Assembly (NCBI GenBank): GCA_937942165.1
Contig: CALDFW010000031.1
Span: forward strand, 1 to 42,895
Length of the DNA: 42,895 nucleotides
Source of the DNA: an uncultured bacterium
Lineage (GTDB): Bacteria > Latescibacterota > UBA2968 > UBA8231
Direction: 5' to 3'
A program made the translations under genes and the position numbers. Shown here one piece after another: positions 7,076 to 14,519 of the stretch (positions are counted from its first letter, which is position 1; each line of letters starts with the position of its first letter). Under the pieces are notes generated by a model. That model had not been told where the DNA came from. It worked only from the letters and a program-made list of their open reading frames with translations, and did not search any database.

Positions 7076-9775
7076 CTAGCGCTCAACTCCAGCATACACC
7101 GTGATAAAACCCCGCGTAGAAGTGCGCGGGCCTTCTACCTCAAAATCCTGCCGGCTCACTGAGAAGCCCAGCACGGTCGTCAGGCGATAGCCCTGATAGT
7201 CTGACACGTCGGTCATCTGAGCCAGCGCCGTCAGTTCAGTATAGCTGTCGTCGGCTCTGGGCGGCGTTGGATCCTGCATCTGCACAAACTTGTGGAACTC
7301 AAAGCCCGTTTCAAGGTACGTGGTGTACATAACGGGTAGGCGACCAATAATCATGCCAATCTGGCTCAGTTCGCGCCGCGTAGCTTCGGTGGCATTAAAC
7401 GAAGAGTAGCGCAGAAACTCGCTTTTCCAAGCGGGAATCAGCGTAAACCGTCCCGCGCTAATGCGATACTCGGCCTTGTTGATGACACCCAAAAAAGACG
7501 TCCGCTCGCTCATGTCGCGCAGATCGAGTTTTTTCGCACTATCGAGCTGATGATATAGCTGCCAGCGCAGCATATTTTTCACCTTCAGGCCGGACGTCGG
7601 CTCGAGATCAATACCGAGCCACGAAGTGTTGACCAGCGTATTGCGCGCCGGCAGTGGGTCGCGCACGGGTCGCAGCTCTCCGCGCGAATTGGGCGGCTGC
7701 ACCCACTGGATAAGATCGTCGCGGATCGTATCTTTCACTTTGCGCGCATCCTGAAAAATGCGCAGGCGTCCCCAAGAAAAGATGTGATCGCCGTTCAGCA
7801 TAAAATACGTCGCCAGGTTGCGTCGTTTGTCGGATATCTGGGCGATGCGCTGCTGCCCTAAGGTCATGCGCCAGTTGGGATGCAAATAGCGCCCCAGATA
7901 TAGGTTGTACCCCTTCTGATCTCGGCGGTACGGCAAATCGGCCAACTCGTCATTTTCAAAGCGATCAATGGTTCCGTTGTGGTTCATATCAACGCCGTAA
8001 AGGAACTCGGGACGGTCGGTGTGAAAGCGGAGAAAGGGCTCCTCGTAGTCGGGAATCCGGTTGGGGCTGTCGTTGTTATCGTTCTGGTTGAAATCGGAAA
8101 TAAAGTCGTTGTTCTCATCCCACCCGGGAAAGATGCTGATATCCCCACTGGTAAAGCCGCGACGGCGCCAGTCGGGATCGCGGTCTTGGTCGTCGTTGTC
8201 GTCGACGTATTCATACAGCTTCAGGTTGTCTCGGTAATCGACAATGCCCGTTTCCTGCACGGTGCGAAACGACGTGGCGTATTCCGGATCGGTCTGAAAT
8301 AGCTCCCCATAGGCAAAATAGGGGTGAGCCACGCGCGATACGTTAGCCATCCACGCCATAGACTTCTGACCGCTGGCGTGATGTTTTTCCAGACTTGGGT
8401 TGGGAAACTTACCCCAACGGTTGTTGACGTTGAGCTCAAAATAGCCGTCAAAGCCTTCCAAATCCGTAAGCTCTACTGTAAAACCGGCAATTTGGTTGGC
8501 CGTCGGCAGCCCGTAATCGAAGACCAGAACGCGCTGATTGGAAGAATCTCGAACGTTGCCGCGCGCGTTGGCCACGGGCACGAAGACCTGACGCAAAAAG
8601 ATGTCGGTCTGCAGATCAGAGCTCACTTCAATCGCGTAGTCGTTGGCCACGACGAGCTCTAGCTGGATCCGCTCAATTTCCGCGGGATCGGGGCCCGAGT
8701 ACGTGCGATCCAACAAATCGTAGCGCAGCAGAATCTCTTCGCTGCCGTCGGCAGCCAAGAAGCCCTTGCGCTGAAAGCCCCCCTCAATAACGGCGCGATA
8801 GCCGATCTCCGAACCGCGCGTCTGGTTGCCCTCGATATCCCACAGGAGAATATCGGCGTCAAAAAGGGCTCCACCACCAACCCCATCTTCGGGCGAGTCG
8901 TCTTTGATCTTAATCTCTATGAAGCTGAGGTTTTCCAGGTTCTGCGAGCCAGTTAGGCTACCCTTGAAAAAGTTGCCCGACAGCGCGTCGTTTTGCGTCT
9001 GCGAATGGTGCGAGTTGATAAAGGTGCCGCCCACTTTAACAAAATCCCCCACCTGCACCTCGACCCGACCTCCGACCAGATTGGTGTTGTCGGTGCGCGC
9101 GGCCGCCGTGATCTGACCCGGACTGGTCTGCGCTCCGTCCGGTTCGCTGATGCGCGAAAGCAGTATCGTACCCATGTACTTATCAGAGGCAAAGTCGAGC
9201 TGAATCCCGTTGAAACGCGGCTTGGAAAACGTCATCGGCGTCAGCGTCGTGCGAATCTGATTGCCGATCGTAATCGCGTAGTGATACTGCCCCTTATGGT
9301 CGGAGGCAATTACCACGTTGTTGAACCAAGATCCAAAGCGGCCGTCTTTAAACAGCGTCGAACCAAAGGGCTGCGGGTTCTCCTGGCGCCAGTCGAATAT
9401 GAGCCAGCCGCGATTGAGGAAGTTGCCAAATAGATCGTAAAAGTAAAATCCCTCGATTGAGGTCGATACATAGCGCTGATAGGTCTCGCGAGCGTAGTTG
9501 GAATACTCCCACTGTTTCCACCCGTATTCCGAGTAGAGTTCCTGCGGTATAAACCATTTGCGCACCGTGGGATCGAGTGCGTCAAAGAGCACGCCGGGCC
9601 CGGTGGGATCAAAGGAGACCTTGCCTCCTCGCTTAACCGTCCCCAACCGCGAACCGTAGGTCTGAGCATCGACCGACGCGGTCGACAGCAACAGAGAGGC
9701 CACCATCCAAAAGACGACGATACATCGCCTGTCGCCCTGTTTACGGTCTCTTGCCAAAGAGTTATTCATCACCAT
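7076..9775 (-). CDS. Large predicted outer-membrane protein with Ca-binding-like repeats (module B2)
   Basis: The track start (9790) is a GTG; the ATG at 9775 follows AAAAGG at good spacing and gives 899 aa. A signal peptide is followed by mature QTYGSRLG (cleavage after SVDA). Alternating aromatic/polar strands run throughout, and the last ~270 residues read like transmembrane beta-strands with periplasmic turns, ending in FITVYAGVER. Before that lies an Asp/Asn-rich stretch (DENNDFISDFNQNDNNDSPN, then GVDMNHNGTIDRFENDELAD) resembling thrombospondin-3/EF-hand calcium loops, around PDYEEPFLRFHTDRPE. Paralogous over its full length to the product at 11833-14517. No family recognised with confidence; outer-membrane location is inferred from composition. 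It lies 114 bases after A2's stop, the largest gap in the run, so an internal promoter is possible. Confidence 0.75.
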   Translation of the reverse strand: MVMNNSLARDRKQGDRRCIVVFWMVASLLLSTASVDAQTYGSRLGTVKRGGKVSFDPTGPGVLFDALDPTVRKWFIPQELYSEYGWKQWEYSNYARETYQRYVSTSIEGFYFYDLFGNFLNRGWLIFDWRQENPQPFGSTLFKDGRFGSWFNNVVIASDHKGQYHYAITIGNQIRTTLTPMTFSKPRFNGIQLDFASDKYMGTILLSRISEPDGAQTSPGQITAAARTDNTNLVGGRVEVQVGDFVKVGGTFINSHHSQTQNDALSGNFFKGSLTGSQNLENLSFIEIKIKDDSPEDGVGGGALFDADILLWDIEGNQTRGSEIGYRAVIEGGFQRKGFLAADGSEEILLRYDLLDRTYSGPDPAEIERIQLELVVANDYAIEVSSDLQTDIFLRQVFVPVANARGNVRDSSNQRVLVFDYGLPTANQIAGFTVELTDLEGFDGYFELNVNNRWGKFPNPSLEKHHASGQKSMAWMANVSRVAHPYFAYGELFQTDPEYATSFRTVQETGIVDYRDNLKLYEYVDDNDDQDRDPDWRRRGFTSGDISIFPGWDENNDFISDFNQNDNNDSPNRIPDYEEPFLRFHTDRPEFLYGVDMNHNGTIDRFENDELADLPYRRDQKGYNLYLGRYLHPNWRMTLGQQRIAQISDKRRNLATYFMLNGDHIFSWGRLRIFQDARKVKDTIRDDLIQWVQPPNSRGELRPVRDPLPARNTLVNTSWLGIDLEPTSGLKVKNMLRWQLYHQLDSAKKLDLRDMSERTSFLGVINKAEYRISAGRFTLIPAWKSEFLRYSSFNATEATRRELSQIGMIIGRLPVMYTTYLETGFEFHKFVQMQDPTPPRADDSYTELTALAQMTDVSDYQGYRLTTVLGFSVSRQDFEVEGPRTSTRGFITVYAGVER

Positions 9776-9889
9776 GTTTACCTTTTGCACTGTGCTTCTA
9801 TATCATCAAAATCAAACGAGGCTCCAGCAGAGGACGTAGTGTCGCTGTGGGAGCAAAAACCCACCCTTTGCCAGTTCACCACAACACGT

Positions 9890-11833
9890 CTAGTGAGCAA
9901 TTACAATGCTACCTGAGTGCACTTCTTCAAACGCATCCGACTCTACGCGCAGCACCCAAATGTATGAACCGGGCAAGAGCAGCGAACCGTCTCCCCCGCG
10001 TCCCTCCCACGAAAAATCCACGGGACCGATGCCCAGATCTGCCGCGAAAGCCGTGTGCACCCGACGACCGGCCAGGTCGTAAATCTCAAAGGACACCGGT
10101 GCCGGCTCAGTGATCTGAAGCACGTTAAAAAAGACGTCCAGCCGGTCGTTTATTCCGTCGCCGTTGGGCGTTATAAAACGAGTACTCGTGCGAATCTCCC
10201 CGATCAGCTTGCCGATCTGAGGCTTGGGAATAGAGACGGCTAAGTCCGAGAGCGCGTCGTCATCTCCCGGCCCAAAATCAACGGCGTTGCCGCCGACTAC
10301 GGCCTGCGGCACGCCCGCAGCCGCCCCGTTAAAAGCCCGGCTGCTAAACGTTGTTCCAAAGCGAAATATGGGTAAGTCAAACGTCAGTTCGAGCAGGGCC
10401 TGATCCTCGGTTATCAGCGGAAAGGAAAGACCAAATCCCTCTTCGCTAACAAAGTCAATTGAAAACTCAATCTCTTCGCCGTTAAGCTTGACCTCGCGCA
10501 CGTCCGTAGTAGCAACATTCGTGTCGACTTCGAGTCGATCAAAGCCATATATCGGCAGCAAATTGCCCTCTGCATCTGCGGTGCGCTCAAGGCGCACGGC
10601 ATAGCGAAAAGTCGCCGGTTCCTCGGCCTGCGTTAGGCGCGGAAAAACCTCGCCTACAAGTCTGTCGGCCAGCGGCGGGCTGAGGTAATCAAACTCAAAC
10701 TGATCGAGCGCCCGCGTGCGAAAGAGCTCCCCCTCAAACTGGAACTGGAACTGCGCATAGCGGCGCGGAGAGGGCGCGGTGATCAAATCGCCGTTGGCCA
10801 CCGGTCGCCAGGTGCTCCAATAGACGTCGTCTTCGCTTATGGGACCGCGATCAAACGGATCCAATGCGAAGTAGGCATCGGGACCAATATCGACCAATTC
10901 GCGCGTAGGGTTCCCCCCGGCGTCCGTGCCGCGTTCGACTCGATTGTAGCGCAGCGGCGTTGGATCGGTGCCCGTGCGCACGCGCGCACTCAGCGAAGAA
11001 AATTCGGCCTCTCCGAGCGCTTCTTCCACCCAGCGCACCGGACCGATCGTCGCCCGCTGTCCCAGATCGATGATGTCTGTCAGATACGTGGCCCGCTGCA
11101 GATAACCCGTTCCGTAGACCTCGATTTCATCGATTTCAAAGGGCACATTGGCCAACGACTTGAGTCGCAAAATCCGCACGTACTGCGGCGGCACGGCGAT
11201 GTCGACAATCGGTTCCTCGTTCTCCACATTGCGCTCGACGAGTATGTCGGGAGACGCGAGGCTCGTCCGTTCGGGGTTAATCCACAGTTCAAACGCCCGC
11301 AAGAAATCGTTTTGGAACGGATGCGTCGGCGTTGGCACCACCGTATTACGCGGATAGAAGCGCACGCGCTGCACGCCTATGGCTGTGCCAAAATCGAGAA
11401 TAACGCGCACGTTGCGCGCGTTTACTTCCGGTTCGAAGGCCGTCGGTTTGCGCGTGAAGGCCACGGTCGGACTGCCGTTGACGGTGCCGCGCAGTTCCGC
11501 TTCAAAACCGCGTCCCACGTCGGGTGAAGTAATGGACGCACCGCGCTCCAGAACGCGCGAAGCAACATTTTCTTGCTCTTCGAAAAAGAGCGGACTGATC
11601 CAACCAGATCGACGGTCAAATTCAATCGAGTTGTCCGGCGAATTTGTCGTATCGATCGAGACGCCGTTGCGCACTTTCGGATCAATACCCCTTCCACCAG
11701 ATCGCCAGGGCGTAGACGGCGAACCCAGTATAAAGGTCCGCGCGCGCTGGGCCTCTACCCCCTCTACAACAAGCAACCAAAGGAGCAAAAACCACGCACT
11801 CCGCATACGGATTTTTATTCTCAATCCCCCCAT
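9890..11833 (-). CDS. Secreted discoidin-like / FlgD-Ig C-terminal domain protein (module A2)
   Basis: 647 aa; hydrophobic signal segment after a short basic start (AWFLLLWLLVVEGVEAQ). The start overlaps the upstream TAA as TAATG; an internal ATG at 11806 would also give a workable signal peptide. The N-terminal half carries a discoidin-like region (VRVILDFGTAIGVQRVRFYPR and VPPQYVRILRLKSL). The middle has WSTWRPVANGDLI and YAQFQFQFEGEL. The C-terminal ~100 residues are FlgD-Ig: FITPNGDGINDRLDVFF, FEIYDLAGRRVHTAF, GSLLLPGSYIWVLRVE, ending IVIAH. It shares architecture with A1, A3 and A4 but is more diverged from A3/A4 than those two are from each other. Probably exported; role unknown. It directly follows the large predicted outer-membrane protein B1, suggesting a functional pair. 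Confidence 0.83.
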   Translation of the reverse strand: MGGLRIKIRMRSAWFLLLWLLVVEGVEAQRARTFILGSPSTPWRSGGRGIDPKVRNGVSIDTTNSPDNSIEFDRRSGWISPLFFEEQENVASRVLERGASITSPDVGRGFEAELRGTVNGSPTVAFTRKPTAFEPEVNARNVRVILDFGTAIGVQRVRFYPRNTVVPTPTHPFQNDFLRAFELWINPERTSLASPDILVERNVENEEPIVDIAVPPQYVRILRLKSLANVPFEIDEIEVYGTGYLQRATYLTDIIDLGQRATIGPVRWVEEALGEAEFSSLSARVRTGTDPTPLRYNRVERGTDAGGNPTRELVDIGPDAYFALDPFDRGPISEDDVYWSTWRPVANGDLITAPSPRRYAQFQFQFEGELFRTRALDQFEFDYLSPPLADRLVGEVFPRLTQAEEPATFRYAVRLERTADAEGNLLPIYGFDRLEVDTNVATTDVREVKLNGEEIEFSIDFVSEEGFGLSFPLITEDQALLELTFDLPIFRFGTTFSSRAFNGAAAGVPQAVVGGNAVDFGPGDDDALSDLAVSIPKPQIGKLIGEIRTSTRFITPNGDGINDRLDVFFNVLQITEPAPVSFEIYDLAGRRVHTAFAADLGIGPVDFSWEGRGGDGSLLLPGSYIWVLRVESDAFEEVHSGSIVIAH

Positions 11834-14517
11834 TAGTCGCCCAGCCCCGCGTTCACAGAGAGAAAGAGCATGCTTGCTCGTTCGGTCGGACGCTCGGCAA
11901 AGTGCTGGCGCTCAACCTGCACGCCGAGGCGAGTGACGAGCTGATAGCCCTGATAGGCAACGCGATTCGTTAGCTGCGTGAGCAGCGTCCACGAACTAAA
12001 GTCTTCAGCTATCTCCTCACGCGCGCCGTCGAGCATCCAAAACCAGGAACGCTCTAGACCTACCTGCAGCTGACTGTCAAAGAGCTGACGACCATAGCGC
12101 GGGAAGTACGAAACGCCGGCCGATTCGGCAAAGAGCGGCTGAGTCCACAGCAGAAACAGCGTCTCTTCGAGGCTTTCGGCCTTATCCGAACGCGTGGTAA
12201 AGGGTCGATCGCGGCGATATTCGCTTTTCCAACGCGGCTCAAAGACGGCCAGACCGACGGGCACGCTCCACTCAGCTCTGCTGATGGCTCCCATAAAGCC
12301 GCTGCGCTGCCGGGCGGGAAAGCCAAATAAGTCGGTGGTCTCGTCGACGCGCTGGTGCACGTCTTCCCACTTGAAGCGATGAGACAGGCGGATATCGGGA
12401 CCGAAGCGATGATTCAGATCCGCGTATAGCACGCCTTTCCAGGTGTCTTTGAAAGGGAGTTGGTCCAGCGTTTCACGCATGCGCCCGGGCGAGCCCAAGG
12501 GCTGAAACCACAGCCATAGATCGTCGGCGATATTGTCTTGGACCGATGCCCCGTGCACAAAGACGCGTAGGGCGCTGCCTCCCTGGAAGCGATAGCGCCA
12601 CCCCAGCAGCCCATACCACGCTTGAGTACGCCCATCTCCAGAAATCAGGCGCATATCCTGCCGTCCGAGCGTCAGAGAAAAACTGGGACCAATATTCGTT
12701 TTCACGTGGGCGTTGTATCCGCGGTGATCGGCCTTGTACGGATAGTCGGGCAGATCGTCGTTTTCAAATCGATCGATCGTCCCGTTGTAGTTCATATCGA
12801 GCCCAAAGAGATATTCCGGCCGGTCGGAGCGAAAGCGCAAAAAGGGCTCTTCATAGTCGGGAAAGGCATTCCCATTCTGATTGTGATCGTTGATAAAATC
12901 ACCGTTCTCATCAAATCCCGGCCAGACGATATCGTTCCAGCTGCGCGAGCGCACGATATTGCCCGCGCGGCGCTCTAAATCGGGACGCTGCCACTCGGGC
13001 AACGCGTTAAAATCGTCGTCGTCATCAACAAATTCCACAATTTGCGGAATGGGGTCTTTGTAGCGTATGCGTCCCTCTTTATCGACCAACCAATGACGGG
13101 TTGTGTACTCGTCCTCGATGTTAAATCCCTCGAAAAACACCGCCCATGGATAGGCGTCCCAACCGGCCTGCACGTAGGATGCCGTGCCGTCCAGATGAAA
13201 GCGCTGGTGCGTTTTTTCAACGGAGTTGGGATAGGAGAAAAAGCGGCGATTGAGCACGGCCTCGCCGCGAATGGAAAGACCGTGCCAGCCGTTGACTTCC
13301 CAGTTAGTCCCCAATAATTCGTTGGCCGTTGGAAGGCCATAGTCCACTTTGATGAATCCCGTGTTGCTGTTGTCCTGCACGTTGCCGCGCGCGCGCCGCA
13401 CCGGTAGAAAAATGATTTCCGGGTTAAACCGTTCGCCGTCCGTTTGCAGATTGGACGCCACTTCAATGCGATAGTCGTTGGCTACGGACAGCTCAAACGT
13501 AGCGCGCGTTATATCGGCCGACGTGATATCTTCATAGCGAAAGCGCGACAGGTCGTACTCCAGCACAATGTTTTCCGCATCGCGCGCGACGAGGCGCCCT
13601 CCCTCGTTGCCACCGCCCTTAATCTTGGGCAGCAGGTCGACCTCGCGACCCCGATATACGTTGCCCTCCCGATCCTCGATAACGATCTCATAATCGGCGA
13701 GTACAGCCGCCGCATCTCCCTGCCCCGGCGAATCGTCGCGCACGCGCACCCACAGTTTGTCCAGCGTGCGATTTTGCTGAGTCGACAGCGTACCGCGCAG
13801 CGGATTGCCCTCGTTAAACTCGAGTTCAGTCTGGGCATTGTGCGCATTGACATAGCTGAGGCCGAGCTTGCTGTAGTCACCGAGCTGAATTTCTGCGTGT
13901 CCGGCCAGCATCTGCGTCACATCCGTGCGCTCTTGGCCGTCGGGCGCCGAAGGCCGAGATGCCAGCAGCGTCGCCATCAGCACATCGTTGGCGTAGTCCA
14001 TGCGCACGCCGTTAAAACGCGGCTTGTACAGAGTGAGCGGGGTAAAGAAAGTGTAGATCTGATCGCCGATCATCAGACGGTAGTTACCACCCTCCCGACG
14101 ATCGCCAGCAACTACGAGACGGCCAAAGAAACGCTGATAGGCGTTTCCCCCCGTATCCTTGTCGATTCGGCTACCGCGCGGCAGAGGCTGCTCTTGGCTC
14201 CAGTTGTACACCATCCACCCACGACCCAAGTGCGTGCCAAACGTGTCGTAAAAATCACTTCCCTCAAGCAGGTTGTTCACGTAGCGCTCATAGTACTGAA
14301 CGGCGTAGCGCGTATCCGATTCGTACCACGGTTGCATATATGTTTCGGGCAGGTGGCGCAGACCGTACCAGCGGTGCACTGCAGGATTGGCGTAATCGAT
14401 TTCAAAGCGGTTACCGTGCGGATTTACCGTGGCAAGACCCCAGCGGCGCGGATCTTCAAGTCGACCCTGCGCTGCGGCGCAAATAGGCAATAGCAGTAAG
14501 AGAAGTATGCGTATCAT
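11833..14517 (-). CDS. Large predicted outer-membrane protein with Ca-binding-like repeats (module B1)
   Basis: 894 aa; signal peptide MIRILLLLLLPICAAAQ. It is a full-length paralogue of B2. Shared segments include KPRFNGVRMDYAND near residue 160, the DYGLPTANELLG segment near residue 400, the Asp-rich calcium-loop-like stretch (DENGDFINDHNQNGNAFPDY and GLDMNYNGTIDRFENDDLPD), and a C-terminal series of alternating beta-strands ending in FLSVNAGLGD. The likely reading is an outer-membrane barrel with a large extracytoplasmic N-terminal region, but no named family could be assigned from the sequence. Two bases separate its ATG from A1's stop and its TAA overlaps A2's ATG, so it is translated within a tight A1-B1-A2 block. 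A periplasmic or surface scaffold that is not a barrel remains possible. Confidence 0.77.
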   Translation of the reverse strand: MIRILLLLLLPICAAAQGRLEDPRRWGLATVNPHGNRFEIDYANPAVHRWYGLRHLPETYMQPWYESDTRYAVQYYERYVNNLLEGSDFYDTFGTHLGRGWMVYNWSQEQPLPRGSRIDKDTGGNAYQRFFGRLVVAGDRREGGNYRLMIGDQIYTFFTPLTLYKPRFNGVRMDYANDVLMATLLASRPSAPDGQERTDVTQMLAGHAEIQLGDYSKLGLSYVNAHNAQTELEFNEGNPLRGTLSTQQNRTLDKLWVRVRDDSPGQGDAAAVLADYEIVIEDREGNVYRGREVDLLPKIKGGGNEGGRLVARDAENIVLEYDLSRFRYEDITSADITRATFELSVANDYRIEVASNLQTDGERFNPEIIFLPVRRARGNVQDNSNTGFIKVDYGLPTANELLGTNWEVNGWHGLSIRGEAVLNRRFFSYPNSVEKTHQRFHLDGTASYVQAGWDAYPWAVFFEGFNIEDEYTTRHWLVDKEGRIRYKDPIPQIVEFVDDDDDFNALPEWQRPDLERRAGNIVRSRSWNDIVWPGFDENGDFINDHNQNGNAFPDYEEPFLRFRSDRPEYLFGLDMNYNGTIDRFENDDLPDYPYKADHRGYNAHVKTNIGPSFSLTLGRQDMRLISGDGRTQAWYGLLGWRYRFQGGSALRVFVHGASVQDNIADDLWLWFQPLGSPGRMRETLDQLPFKDTWKGVLYADLNHRFGPDIRLSHRFKWEDVHQRVDETTDLFGFPARQRSGFMGAISRAEWSVPVGLAVFEPRWKSEYRRDRPFTTRSDKAESLEETLFLLWTQPLFAESAGVSYFPRYGRQLFDSQLQVGLERSWFWMLDGAREEIAEDFSSWTLLTQLTNRVAYQGYQLVTRLGVQVERQHFAERPTERASMLFLSVNAGLGD

Positions 14518-14519
14518 GT

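Noticed and set aside
13444-14493. Plus-strand 349-aa ORF opposite B1
   Set aside because: It lies wholly antisense to the well-supported B1 gene, shows no signal or motif, and reflects GC-rich codon bias creating a long shadow frame.
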